Source of the DNA: Cephalotus follicularis
Lineage: Eukaryota; Streptophyta; Magnoliopsida; Oxalidales; Cephalotaceae
Direction: 5' to 3'
Assembly (NCBI GenBank): GCA_001972305.1
Contig: BDDD01002272.1
Location: forward strand, 186,001 to 250,000
DNA length: 64,000 nucleotides
Position numbers and translations under genes: made by a program. Each line of letters begins with the position of its first letter. Position 1 is the stretch's first letter. The notes beneath the pieces were generated by a model, which worked only from the letters and a program-made list of their open reading frames with translations, ran no database searches and was not told the origin of the DNA. Positions 34,395 to 46,106 of this stretch are shown here, piece after piece.

Positions 34395-35755
34395 TTGAAC
34401 TTTTCTTGTCCTCAAGAAAACAAAATGGAAAGTTAAGACACGAAACACAAACACAAAAACAAAAACAGCAAACACAAACAAAAACCTAACTCACTTTCGT
34501 AGGAATCACGATTACATTTAGCACATGCAACAAGCCTTTAAACTGCTGGGTGTCCCTAGTGGACGAGTTTTGTCTTGTGAGGGTTTTCTAGCGAATAAAC
34601 ACACAAAATTCAGTTCATCAAAACTTTTACAATAGGCAAAATGTATCTCTACTTAAAAATTCATAGAACATCCCCATACTTGAATTTTATTATCTCGTTC
34701 CAAATTTTATAATCAAAACACATCTCAATTGAGGAGCTTTACTAAATTTTTTTTTGTTATTTCACAATTTACCAATAAAGATATGCATTCTTAGAAACAT
34801 AAAATCCTAGTTCGGATTCGGACAAAGAACTTTAGCACTGACACACATCTTTTTCTTTTTCTTTTTATTCCTCCACTACTTTTCCATATGAATTGTCATG
34901 GATGGAGTAAACACCAGACACCCAAAGTACTAAGTAGCGTAAGAATTTACAATTCGCACATGAGATTAATGAAAATTTTACCAACTTAAATTCGAGTAAT
35001 GTCTTGATCTCTTAAGCTTTCTATAGGACCCATGTAGCGAGCTTTCCACCAGTTACTCTCAAACCAGTTGGTTTTAAGGAACTAGGTGTAAAACACCCCT
35101 AAGGCTTAGTTACCGGAATCAAATAGGCTACAAATCAAGACTGAATTCAAAAAGGTAAAATATTTCTCTATTCTTTATTTCTTTTTTTTTATACATATAT
35201 AAATGCAAGAAAATGCATTCATTGTCCTTCTCCTCACTAAGATTTATGAAACTTCGAAAACATACAAGACAGAGTTTTTATCTTCCTACTTTGAGATGCA
35301 TTCTTTCTCTTTTCATTGAAAATGAAAATTTTATTATTTCTCCTATGGGGTTTCTATTACTTCTAAGCATATCAACATTTATTCCTACTTTAAAAATTAA
35401 GATGAACTTGGTACTATCCCCCCTCTCCCCATACTTAAACGTTGCATTATCCTCAATGCAATGAAACACAACTATAAAAAGAACAATAAATGAGCAAAAA
35501 TAGATGGAACAATGCAAACAAATAAAAGAACAATGGGGTTGGGTTTACCGGATATAATCATGGAACTCGAAATAATGAGGTGCATGCAGAAAATTCTAAA
35601 AATTGTCGATCCTCACTTATTTTACCTACAAAAACTATGAAAAACAAAAACAAAAACATAAACATAAAGGAATCAAGGTACATCAAAAAATAGTGGGTTG
35701 CCTCCCACTAAGCGCTAGGCTTAACGTCTTTAGCTAGATGCAACTAGTGTGGATA
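34395..35755 (-). other. Athila region between pol and 3' LTR, no gene visible
   Basis: This is the place where some Athila elements carry an env-like frame. Here I see only AT-rich sequence with short frames. One conserved non-coding block (GTGGGTTGCCTCCCACTAAG, 35693-35712) follows the end of pol and is familiar from this element group. Confidence 0.5.
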
Positions 35756-36985
35756 TCACAGAGAAGTGTAGACATGATCAATCAAGTCAACAGACTCAAT
35801 GATGTGTCTACCAGTAATTCCATCCATATCGGGTTTCAGACATTGCCCATTGACTTGAAATATGGATCCATTGGTCGTGTGCATGACGGCCACAGCACCA
35901 TGAGGGAATACTTCAGAAATGATGAATGGGCCATCCCAACGAGATCGAAGTTTACTTGGAAACGAGCGTAACTTAGAAGTAAATAGCCAAACTTTCTGGT
36001 TAGGTTCAAAAGATTTCCTAAAAATGTGCTTATCATGAAAGTCCTTAGTTCCATCCTTGTAAGTTCGTGCATTCTCATATGCGCTGTTACGCCTCCCATC
36101 GAGCTCCAAAGGCTGAATCGCACTGTTAGAACCTACTATCTTCGTGTCAAAATTGAATTGCCTAATAGCCCATAGCGCACGGTGTTCCAACTCAACAGGT
36201 AAATGGCAAGCTTTTCCAAAAAAAGGGCAATATGGTGACATGCCAATGGGAGTCTTATATGCTGTCTGACAGGCCCATAAAGCGTCATCTAGTCTTAACG
36301 ACCAATCTTCCTATCCGGCCTAATAGTTTTTTCAAGTATTCTCTTAAGCTCCCTATTGGACATCTAGACTTGCCCACTAATCTGTCGATGATATGGAGTG
36401 GCAATCTTATGTGTTATCGAGTATTTCTTTAGAAGCGTGCCTACATTCCAGTGCTTAAAATGTGATCCACCGTCAGTTATAATGGCTCTACAAAAACCAA
36501 AAATGGATGAAAATGTGACTTTGCACGAATTTAATCACTACCTTATGATCATTGGTTGTAGTGGCCTGAGCTTCTACCCATTTTGACACATAGTCCACTG
36601 TAACTAAAATACACTCATGTCCAAAAGACGATGGAAAAGGTCCCATAAAGTCCATACCCCAAACATCGAATATCTCCATAACTAGAATAGGGTTAAGGGG
36701 CATCATGTCTCTACGCGACATAATTCCTACTTTAAATAATGTAGGCCAATAGAAACCGCTTTGCAAAACTTTGGTAGCGGTTTTCTTTCCACTGAAATGT
36801 TCTCCACAAGCAGGAGAGTGACAAAAAGTAAGAATATTGTGGAACTCACTCTCTGAAACACAACGATGGATAATCTGATCTAAACGGTACCAAAATAATT
36901 CAGGATCCTCCCAAATGCAGAACTTAAGTTGAGAAAAAAAATCTATCTTTTTCTTGCTTACCCCAACCATCGGGAAGTTTCCCAA
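35756..36985 (-). pseudogene. Athila integrase, broken
   Basis: The N-terminal zinc region ([16 protein letters not shown], near 36820-36850) is followed by the core with [11 protein letters not shown] (first catalytic aspartate near 36650) and [10 protein letters not shown]. The core is interrupted near 36490. The remainder (36241-35756) carries the C-terminal region HKAL...-like to [16 protein letters not shown] (near 35940). Stops and at least one frameshift lie at 36240-36490, around the second and third catalytic residues. The frame ends VYTSL at 35756. The family catalyses insertion into DNA, but this copy cannot. Confidence 0.8.
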
Positions 36986-38550
36986 TAGCCAAATAATTCA
37001 CTATATGCACATACCACGGAGAAGGTTTATGAGAGGCTGCAAAGAGATGTTCATAAGGGAATTAATCTCTAACTAATTCCATAGATGGGGGAGATTCAAC
37101 TAGGATTCATGACAGATGGACAGCTACAACATTCTCGGAACCTTTCTTATCACGGATTTCTAAATCAAATTCCTGTAAGAGCAGAATCCATTGAATAAGT
37201 CTCGGTTTTGTGTCCTTTTTGGAAAGGAGATGCTCAAAATTTTTCAAGAGAAAACACTACTGCGAACAATTCGTTTTCAGTCGTGGTATAATTAGACTGA
37301 GCCTTTGAAAAAGTCTTACTACAATAATAAATGACAACCGGTTTCTTATCTACCATCTGTCCTAAAATCGCACCGACTGCATAATCCAATGCGTCGCACA
37401 TAGTTTCTGAAGGTAGTGACCAATCTGGGGCCTAAATAATAGGCGCAGTAGACAATGAATCTTTCAAGGGCTGAAAAGATTGGAGGCAGGCATCATCAAA
37501 GACAAATGGTACCTTTTCAACAAGTAGATTACAAAGGGGTATGGAGATGGTACTAAAGTCTTTAATGAATCGCCTGTAGAATCCGGCATGTCCAAGAAAC
37601 GATCTGACTTTCCGAACTGACGAGGGAGGAGGGAGTTTCTGAACTAATTCAACTTTTGCTCTATCAACCTCGATCCCACGTGAGGAGACAATGTGTCCAA
37701 GAAGAATGCCTTCTTGAACCATAAAATGACTCTTCTCCCAACTCAAAACCAGATTTGCCTCCTTACAACGCTTGAGAACCTTTTCCAGCTTAAGGAGTCC
37801 ATCATCAAAGGATACTCCAAAGATAGAGAAATCATCCATGAACACCTCAAGGAACTCCCTTACCATATTAGAGAATATCACGAGCATGCAACGCTGGAAA
37901 GTGGCAGGGGTGTTACATAATCCAAAGGGCATCCGTCAGAAAGTGAATGTGCCATGTAAATGTGGTTTTCTATTAATCCTCAGGGCACTCACTTGGTTAT
38001 ATCCAGAATAGCCATCTAAAAAGTTAAAGTAGCTATTGCCAGATAGCTTTTCAAGGATTTGATCAATGAATGGAAGTGGAAAGTGATCCTTACGAGTGAC
38101 AGAATTAAGTTTCCTATAATCAATACATACTCGCCAACCAGTCGTTGTACGAGTGGAGATCTTGTCACCTTTTTTATTCTTAACCACAATAATGCCCGAC
38201 TTCTTTGGCACTATCTGGATAGGACTAACCCATTTACTGTCAGAGATGGGGTAAATAATGTCAGCATCTAACCACTTCACAATCTCATTCTTGACAACTT
38301 CGTGTATATTTTGATTCAATCTTCGTTGCACATCCCTAAAAGGTTTAGCACGATCTTCACAGAAAATCCGATGCATACAGATAGATGGGCTTATACCTTT
38401 CAAATCTGCCACTAACCACCCAATGGCTTCTTTGTGATCTTTTAGAACTTCCAATACCTTGTTTTCCCGATCAGTAGTAAAACAAGAGGCAATAATAATA
38501 GGGAGTGTCTCATTCAACCCCAAGTAAGCATACTTAAAAGAATTGGGCAA
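36986..38550 (-). pseudogene. Athila reverse transcriptase and RNase H, broken
   Basis: The RT N-terminus at 38550-37936 contains WVSPIQIVPKKSG, WRVCIDYRKLN and the first catalytic aspartate in NFLDGYSGYNQ. A frameshift or stop near 37935 precedes MPFGLCNTPATFQRCM (37932). The FMDD form of the catalytic box (VFMDDFSIFG, near 37835) is typical of Athila-type RT. The thumb region (RSFLGHAGFYRRFI, near 37570) follows. RNase H (37430-37000) is heavily decayed, with stops. Confidence 0.85.
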
Positions 38551-38556
38551 AGATTT

Positions 38557-39368
38557 CTAGTCTAAAACATGGGGATATTCTATGGATTTTAGCGTTGGTG
38601 ACTGTGCCAGAGGGGGTAATGGCTCAAATTTATATGTCCATGGGGGAAGATTCCAAGGACTAGGAAAATCCATGAGGGCATTAATCTCCATGGTGTTAGA
38701 GTCGGTATCATAATCATCACCAAAGAAATTCAAATATTGCAGCAAAGAGTTATTGACAAGTGTCTCGGGCACACACTCGGATACCATTTCATCTATTACA
38801 TACAGGTAAAACAATCCTCCGCGCGTTGAGGTCCTAGTGCCGCATTAAAAATGTTCAATATTAACTTCTTATTACCAAAGGATATGTCCATGGCTTTGGA
38901 TTGACAATTTATGCAAGCATTTGTTGTGCCCAAGAAAGGACGACCTAAGATAATCGATTGTGGCTTCCCATTCGAAGGTGTTTCCATATCGAGCACAAGG
39001 AAATCCACAGGAAAATAAAGCTCGTTTACTTTCACTAAAACGTCTTCAATGAATCCCTTCAGAATTTTTAAGGATCTATCAACAAGTTGAAGGGTCACCT
39101 CAGTGGGTTTTAATTCTCCAAATCTGAAATGGTCATAAACTAAGCTAGGGAGGATGTTAACATTGGCCCCTAAATCCAAGAGTGCTCTCTCTATTTGTAA
39201 ATTTCCAATCTTGCAAGATATCAGAGGAGCTCTGGGGTCTTTGAGTTTCGGTGGCAGTGCGCTCACCTGCTCTGCTAAATGGACAATTTTTGGAATGTGG
39301 GTTTTTAGCTTACTCTTTGTGGTGCATAAGTATTTTAAAAACTTGGCATAAGCTGGCACTTGGTGTAT
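38557..39368 (-). pseudogene. Athila protease and linker to RT
   Basis: The protease region has RALLDLGANVNILP near 39170-39200. The catalytic triplet is DLG, the form usual in Athila elements. IILGRPFLGT near 38925 is the downstream conserved block. The linker to RT continues in a second frame (38814-38557) rich in acidic and proline residues. A shift near 38800-38815 and stops at both ends break it. Confidence 0.75.
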
Positions 39369-40892
39369 TGTATCTAGGAGAGGAAGGTTGATCTGGACCT
39401 GCTAACAGTTCCATAATCTCTTCAATCCTTCATACCTTTTTACCAAACGGATGAACAAGAGACAGAGATCGTAAACACTCAGGAAAATGTACTTTTAGTG
39501 AAACATGAGTAATGTCTTTTTCCTTCCCCTTGTGTTCACTCTCTTTAGACATGGAAGTCTCTTTCTCACTACTATCGGGAGACACTTTTTCTTCAGGACT
39601 TTTATCGGGAATCTTATCAGGATTTGTAACAATTACTGACGGTTCTCCGATTACTATCCCACTTTTGAAAGTCGTAATTGCTTGGGCTTGTTCTAAGTGG
39701 GAACACTGTCCAGACTGATTTCTAGGATTGCCTACCACTTGACCTGGTAGGTGATGTCTTCTCTCTGCCTGATGATATCGGCTAACTATCCTATTTCCGT
39801 TTCCAATTTGTAGATGGATTGGGTGTGGAGAATCTGATCATAATTCTGACAATTCTTGTTGATCCCATCTAACGTAAATAGTACCTTATCCATTTTATCT
39901 TCAGATATCGTAGGTGCTTGAGGTAGTGGAAGATTAGATTGTGACACATCCCTATAGACATTATAATAAGGGAGGGAATTTTTTTGCCTATATGGGGGAT
40001 TGTGGATGGTATTGAGCTACTTCCATGTGAAGTTGGGGTGATTCCTCCATCCCGGGTTATATGTGTTGGAAAAAGGATCATTCCCAGTCTAGAGAATCCT
40101 TGCACTACTTGTGCTTGTTCTTGAATAAATTCAGGATATTGCACAGCAAGCGGGCAATCAATCATGTAATGTGTTGGGCTAGCGCATAAGGCGCATGCCT
40201 CTTGTGCAATAGAAGTTTGAGTAGATTGCGTAGGAAGTGTTCCTATGGTTAGCACTTTATCTAATTTCCAACATAGGATGTCCACCTTGGCCTTGATAGT
40301 TTCAAATTGGCTCACCTTGTATATTCCTCCTTTCTTTTGACTACCTATCATGGAGGACTCTACTCTGGATGATAAATGATGCAAAGAGTTCTCGCTGAGG
40401 GACTCAAACAACTACCAAGCCTCGTCCTCACTTTTGTGCATGAATGTGCCTCCACAAGAAGCATCCACCATCTGTCTATTTTGTGCGCTCAGTCCATCAT
40501 AGAAGCACTGGACTAACTGCCATTTATGAACGACATGATGGGGACATTTTTTGATGACGTCTTTTAATCTTTCCCATGACTCATGAAATTGCTCACCATC
40601 TTGATGAGAGAAGCTAGTGAGAGCTCGCCTTATTTTGTTGGTTTGACCTATGGGAAAATATTTCTTGAGGAATTCATGTTTTAATTGTGCCCATGTGGTG
40701 ATAATCACAGATCCTAAGGAATGGAGCCATTGTTTAGCTTTGTCCTTTAATGAGAATGGAAACAAAATCAGTTTAAGGGCATCCTCTGACAAGTTCTGAA
40801 TTTTGAATGTGGAACAAATTTCAATGAATTCATCCAAATGCTTATACGGTTCCTCTGCGGCAAGTCCTTAAAAGGATGGTAACATCTGTATA
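39369..40892 (-). pseudogene. Athila gag, main part
   Basis: The capsid core at 40837-40412 (DEFIEICSTFKIQN, DKAKQWLHSLG, FLKKYFPIGQTNKIR) is the classic retrotransposon gag domain. The zinc knuckle CALCASPTHYMIDC (near 40180-40220, C-X2-C-X4-H-X4-C) lies in 40411-39869. A basic and acidic, low-complexity linker follows at 39738-39430. Stops lie near 40411, 39868, 39742 and 39427. The 5' part is displaced to 43657-43792 and 46712-46790 by two insertions. Confidence 0.8.
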
Positions 40893-40897
40893 ATGCT
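40893..40897. repeat. Target duplication of the solo LTR (left copy)
   Basis: ATGCT lies here and again at 43652-43656. Confidence 0.85.
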
Positions 40898-43651
40898 TGT
40901 AATAACCGCAAATTCATCTAATGTATATTGAATCCATGTTTAAAATAAATATACATTTTAATTGAATTATTGTCCGATTATATGATTTTCTGTGATTGGT
41001 AAATGCTTGGGATGATTGGATGTACAATTGGGAAGCATCACACATAAAAAAACCCTAAAACAGCCATCGACAGCCGACTATCACAGGGGAACAGTCAACT
41101 GTCTGGTGCGTGGTATGGCAGTCGACTGCCAAGTGAAGACAGTCGACTGGATCGGTATAGAACAGGTGTCTGTGCATGCCTGTTAAACTAAACCAAAGAG
41201 CATGGCATGAGGGACAGGTGTTGGGAGGAGACACCAGCTGCTAGAGCATGCAAAATAGAGTGCTTGAATGCCCTCTATTCCTCTGCAAGATTGCAGACCT
41301 GTAACCTGCGGAAACAAAAAAAAGAAAAGTGAGGAAGAGATAGAAAGGAGAGAGGAAAAGAACTGCATGTGATGAGAGAAGGACGAGTTAAAGACTCTGG
41401 CGAATTCAACGTCTCAAAGCCCTTATATCAGCTGTCCAGGAGCTGAATGTGAATGTTAGAAAACACTGATTTGAGGAGGTTGCTGGAATTGGTGAAGGCT
41501 TGCTTGGAAGGATTTAGAGAGCTCAAAGAATTAGCCTTTGAAGCTTTGGTTTCTCTTGGTAAGTTCTCAATCCGAACTCTCTGTTGTTATGATGATGATG
41601 TATCTAGGAGAGTGTTTAATCTTCTGTTAACATGGTCAAGGTTAACAAACTTCTAGAATTGAATTGATATGGAATGTGGTAATGGTTCGAGTAAAGGGAT
41701 GATTAATCTCTAGATTGGATTGTAGTTGTTGTTAGTTGCCATGATAAGCTTACTGTTTCCCTTAAGTATACACATACACATCTTCTGTCAACACGTTTAA
41801 GAGACAATGAATTGATGTAGTGACACTAGGTTCTTAAGATGTGGTAAAAAGGGGATAGTTGGGAAGCTTAATGAACTAATGATTAACTACTGTTAATTAG
41901 GAGTAGTCATAAGGACTGAACTTACTGGTGCTAATGCATGTATCCATAAACCTGCATGCATAGATTAATCTTGCTGGAATTGAAGGATTGGTTGGTGAAA
42001 GCTTGGAAAACTTAAAGAGAAAGATCAAACCCAATTGATCTTGGGATAGCAATAAAGGTAGGGGTAATGTCATATTTTGGAAGATATGAGTATGCATGTC
42101 ATGTATGTTTATTTTCCACTTGATTGCATGTATTGATTGAATTGTGTTAGAGATTGAAAATTACAACCTGCTACTGCCTGCATTTTCTGGGCAGAAGCAG
42201 TCGACTGTTCTTCATGGAAGTCGACTACTCAACCCTATACAGTCGACTGCCAAGGCAAAGCAGTCGACTACTCAACCAAGGCAGCCGACTATTCTTGAAG
42301 GCAGCCGACTGTCCTGGGTAAAATTACTGATATAAGTCCTATTAAGGCTTCCATTTTGAATGTAATCAACTTGGCCTCCATTTGGATAACTAGAACAGTT
42401 AACCCTGGCCTCATATACAATTACATTCCAAAACTAAACAATGTTCGCACTCCTTGTGAGAAGTTGCATAGGAATTGACTATGTAATGGTATTCTTTGTG
42501 AATCCTTGCATTGCTACTGATTTGTGATATTGTTTCTGTTTATGCTGCTGATGATTAGTATATACCAATGACTGTTATAAACCTACTGTTTCATATTCTA
42601 ACGATTGAATCAACTATGTGCTAAATGCACAATACATGATATTATCTATCATTTTCAAATGAACACTTATTGTTTAAAAGGAACTACTGATTTTCCTCCT
42701 ACATGAGAGGTCATGAGAGGTACCTACTGTTTTGTTTCCTCATCTAGAAACCACTACTGAATTGATGTCGTTTTCCTCACATGAGACGTACGATAAATGA
42801 ATTGTTATATGTTTCTAAAGAAAACAACCTTTATATTGCATATTATTGATATATGTAATATTACTATTGAAATGCTTGAATTGTTTGTCTATGTTATTGC
42901 CGTAGTTGAGTGATGGAGGATGTCACGGACTACGGAAGTGATCCTGGGTGCCAGGAGTTGGCCAGAGTATCACCCAAATGTCTGCCTTGCAGAACTAACT
43001 ATTAAACTACCCGCCAACGCCGGTAGTAAATGTTACCTATTCGGTCATCCTCGGTGTATAGGGTGATAGTTAGGTGGTGCACAGTTGGTGCTAGGAGTTA
43101 GCGACATGTGACACCCAAACCACTGTATGAATTGATTGTACCCTTGTGCGGTATGCTTGCATTGTAATGTCCATGGCCACTTGGCATGATTGCTTATATA
43201 TTGGCATACTTAAATGTTATTTTTAAAAAATGAACTGTCATACATGTTGCATTCATATATTCCTTAGCATGCATTATCTTCCTACTTAGCCAAGTGAGGA
43301 CAACGGCTAACCCCCTACTGTTTCAGATGAAGCGAAGACTTGGAGTTGCGGCTGAAGCTTGGAGAGCTTCTACTTTCGACTGAAGGTTGTTATTTCTTAT
43401 GGTATGTAATGTATGGAACAGTTCATACTCCGTTGCCATCGTACTTCCTTATATAAGGATGTTTATGTTGGTTTATGCCTGCACGTAGTATGGGCTGCGC
43501 GTTGATGACTTGTCTTTTATATTCCGACTTATTGACTGCTTCCGCATATTATCTATGAACTATTGAATGAAATGCTGGAGTATTATGTTAATTATGATAT
43601 CACCATATATGCTTGTCTTAATGGTATGGAATTGAAATTCGGGGTGTGACA
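40898..43651 (+). mobile_element. Solo LTR, 2.75 kb, Tekay-like Ty3/gypsy, inside Athila gag
   Basis: The ends are TGTAATAACC and GGGGTGTGACA, with the ATGCT duplication on both sides. The plus orientation is inferred from the end types (compare element D, TGTAATACCC...GTGTTACA) and from GCTAACCCCCTACTG near 43305, similar in place to the U5 block of other Tekay-like LTRs. It contains two CAGTCGACTG arrays (41060-41150 and 42195-42315). No coding sequence is seen; frames such as 41453-41656 and 42144-42335 are not genes. Confidence 0.85.
41060..42315 (+). repeat. Two clusters of the CAGTCGACTG palindrome
   Basis: Clusters at 41060-41150 (four copies) and 42195-42315 (six copies) have spacing of 17-25 bases. 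A perfect 10-base palindrome is at 42198-42207. Decayed copies read AGCCGACTG and AGTCAACTG. Confidence 0.8.
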
Positions 43652-43656
43652 ATGCT
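43652..43656. repeat. Target duplication of the solo LTR (right copy)
   Basis: ATGCT matches 40893-40897. Across it the Athila gag reading resumes. Confidence 0.85.
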
Positions 43657-43797
43657 AGACTTGATCTCATATTGAGCTGCTTGGACAGCAGGCACCCTAA
43701 TATATGAAGCAGTGGTATATGCACCTGGAGTAAAGTGTTCACTTAAGGGTCGTCTTTGGGGTGCGTCATTATTCTCACCCATTCTGTTGTTCGCTCT
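43657..43797 (-). pseudogene. Athila gag, N-terminal fragment
   Basis: On the minus strand the fragment encodes a proline- and arginine-containing stretch ending in FTPGAYTTASYIRVPAVQ. It lies between two insertions and ends with the duplication GCTCT at 43793-43797. Removing both insertions gives a continuous gag order with 46712-46790 and 40892. Confidence 0.65.
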
Positions 43798-43917
43798 TGT
43801 TGACGATTAAGTCTCAATCCTTGTTTTGATGATAACATATTTGCATCTAACTAAGTTACTTGATGTGCAAGGAATTACAAGTTGAATATCAAAGTCTAAA
43901 ACCTATCTGCAGAAAAA

Positions 43918-44570
43918 GAAGTCGACTCCTTTACAAATAGCATCGACGCCTTTTGTACAGAATTAACTACAAAGAAGACATCGTCCTCCCAGTAATTGGC
44001 ATCGACGTCCGTACGAAAAGAAGTCGACTACTTCAACAAGACGTCGACTCATTTCAAGATGACATCGACTACTTCAGTGATAACATCGATGTTTTTAGTC
44101 ATTTTCTGGACCAGAAGCTACTGTATGAAAATGCACTCAAAGACATCGATCCTTAAACAAAAGACATCGACGTCCAAGTAAAAGACATCGACGCCTTTCA
44201 ATAGAGATCGACGTCATTTTCATAATTCCCAGAAAAAGCATCGACTCCAAGGAAGAGATCGACGTGACACTCAAAGACTCTGCACCTGGAGATTTCCCAG
44301 AAAAGACATCGACGCCTTTCACAAAGAAGTCGACGCCTTTTCAAATAGACAACTCCCAGGAAACATGGAACGGCTAGTTTAACCACTTATAACGGCTACC
44401 AAATAAAAGACATCGACTCCTTTAGAAAGAAGTCGACGCCTTTTCAAGTGAACAAGAACCGGGAAAGCTGGAACGGCTAGTTTAACCACCTATAACGGCT
44501 AATCGCGTCGACTCCTTTTGGAATAACGTCGACGTCTTTCCCTCAGAAACTCGACTTCTACATAAAAGTC
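43918..44570 (+). repeat. GACATCGACGTC / AAGTCGACTCC motif array
   Basis: About 25 copies (AAGTCGACTCC, CATCGACGCC, ACATCGACGTCC and a perfect 10-base palindrome ACGTCGACGT at 44526-44535) are spaced about 15-30 bases. They occupy the presumed promoter region upstream of the ORF. Confidence 0.8.
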
Positions 44571-44780
44571 GACCTTTTGCTCATTTCTCACTTTCCCTCT
44601 CTTCTCTGGTTTTTCAAAATTTTTCCAATCAATCTGTTTTTCGTCAAAAATCTCTCTAAGTTGTTCGAAAATCATCTCCTATCTCTTCTCTTACTACAAA
44701 CATCGTTTTTCGTCTGTCCTAATCCACTGTTTGTTTCAATCTGTGTATCTTCACCTTGTGCTCACAAACAGTTTGTCAAT

Positions 44781-46106
44781 ATGCCGAGGACAAAGCGAGC
44801 CACCAAAAAGAAGGCTGCCTCGCCTTCCCAACCCAAGAAATCTACTAAGAAGCAGAGATTAGAGGTTAGGGAATCATCCTCTGAGTCTTCTCACTCCGAT
44901 TCTTCATCCGAACAGCCTGTTCCGATCCGAACCGTTAGTTTTGTGGAAAAACGGGTAATGGGAGGCAGAAACATCGATTATGATTTCTGTTCCTCTGAAT
45001 TTGCTTTTGTTTCATGGTCGGATGACTCACATCTACTTCCCCTTGTCCAAATCTCTAACCCATTTTACATAAAATTCGTTAAAGATTTTTACTCTAACCT
45101 AAAAATGGTTTCGGGTCAAAACGAAGAATTTGCTATCACTTCTGTTGTTAAAGGCCAACGAATGTATCTTGATGCTAGAATTCTAGCTTCAATCCGTCAC
45201 ATTCCACACACCGGCATTTATGTCTTCGAACATAAAAAATGGCCGGAGGTTGAGGGTTTTCACCCTAACCAAATTCTCTCGATTTTGTATCCAAATGATC
45301 CTAACGTTCATCCAAACATGGCTCTCACAACCAATCGTTTGTCTGTTGATCATCGGCTCCTCCACCATCTCATCGTGCATCAAATTTTACCCACCGGTGG
45401 AGGGTATGCCAAATTGTCTAGGATGCAAGTGTTTATTATGTGGTGCATCCTATCAAAGATTGAATTTTGTTTCCCTCTCTTGATTCTCAAAACAATGGTT
45501 CGAGCGTTTTCTCAGAAGAAATCAGTCCTTCCTTATGGATCCCTTCTCACCCTAGTTTTCCTACATTATCACATTCCTCTTGAAGGGGAAATTTCTACAA
45601 AGTTGAAAAAGGAAGACACGTACAATAAAAGCACATTGAATAGAATGGGCTGGAAAAAGCAAGATGGAATATGGACGTATTGCCCTAGAGCGGATCAAGC
45701 TCCTAGGCTTGCGAGGGAGGAGCAAGAGGACAACCCTCCTTGGGAACAAGATGCCCCTGCACCAGCAGCCCCTACCCTTGCACAGACAGCCCCCTCCTCA
45801 TCCACTGCTAACCTTGACAGGATAATGGAAATGATGCAATCCCTGCAAGCTCAATTCGCTTCCATGCAATCCTCATTTAAGGAAGATTTTCAGGAGATCA
45901 AGACTCGGGTCGGAAGATTGGAAGGTGATCTTAAGAATATTCATTCGGACTTCCAACACACTGATGACACCATCTTCTATGATTTAAAAGTCACTAAGAG
46001 GCGTCTCAAAAGGATGGAAAGGAAGCTAGCCGAATCGAAGACCATTGATCAATGTGAAGAAACTTCGGGCGACAAATCCGAATCCGACTCCACTCCTGAA
46101 TCTTGA
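44781..46106 (+). CDS. Intact 441-codon-class Gag-like protein of unknown function
   Basis: It is the only long unbroken frame in the window. An upstream in-frame ATG at 44577 exists, but the 68 residues it would add are hydrophobic and low in complexity. I choose 44781 because MPRTKRATKKKAASPSQPKK looks like a genuine basic N-terminus. Order: lysine-rich, nuclear-signal-like stretch (residues 1-30); serine/acidic stretch (31-50); globular domain (about 60-310) with motifs YIKFVKDFYSNL, VKGQRMYLD, GGGYAKLSRMQVFIMWCILS and MGWKKQDGIWTY; proline/alanine linker (about 325-350); and a C-terminal coiled coil (about 355-430, LDRIMEMMQSLQAQFASM onward). The layout resembles a Gag: core, linker, coil. 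It matches my memory of a plant-only 'putative plant transposon protein' domain found in many genomes. The role is unproven; particle formation or RNA binding is a guess. There is no zinc knuckle and no enzyme motif. Confidence 0.75.
   Translation: MPRTKRATKKKAASPSQPKKSTKKQRLEVRESSSESSHSDSSSEQPVPIRTVSFVEKRVMGGRNIDYDFCSSEFAFVSWSDDSHLLPLVQISNPFYIKFVKDFYSNLKMVSGQNEEFAITSVVKGQRMYLDARILASIRHIPHTGIYVFEHKKWPEVEGFHPNQILSILYPNDPNVHPNMALTTNRLSVDHRLLHHLIVHQILPTGGGYAKLSRMQVFIMWCILSKIEFCFPLLILKTMVRAFSQKKSVLPYGSLLTLVFLHYHIPLEGEISTKLKKEDTYNKSTLNRMGWKKQDGIWTYCPRADQAPRLAREEQEDNPPWEQDAPAPAAPTLAQTAPSSSTANLDRIMEMMQSLQAQFASMQSSFKEDFQEIKTRVGRLEGDLKNIHSDFQHTDDTIFYDLKVTKRRLKRMERKLAESKTIDQCEETSGDKSESDSTPES

Noticed and set aside
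35213..35464. Possible env-like small protein in the Athila element
   Set aside because: The strand is opposite to the element, it is short, and there is no signal or membrane pattern of that family.
44577..44780. Upstream start of the long ORF
   Set aside because: It would add 68 hydrophobic, phenylalanine- and serine-rich residues that look like translated leader. The basic start at 44781 fits better, although I cannot exclude the upstream ATG.
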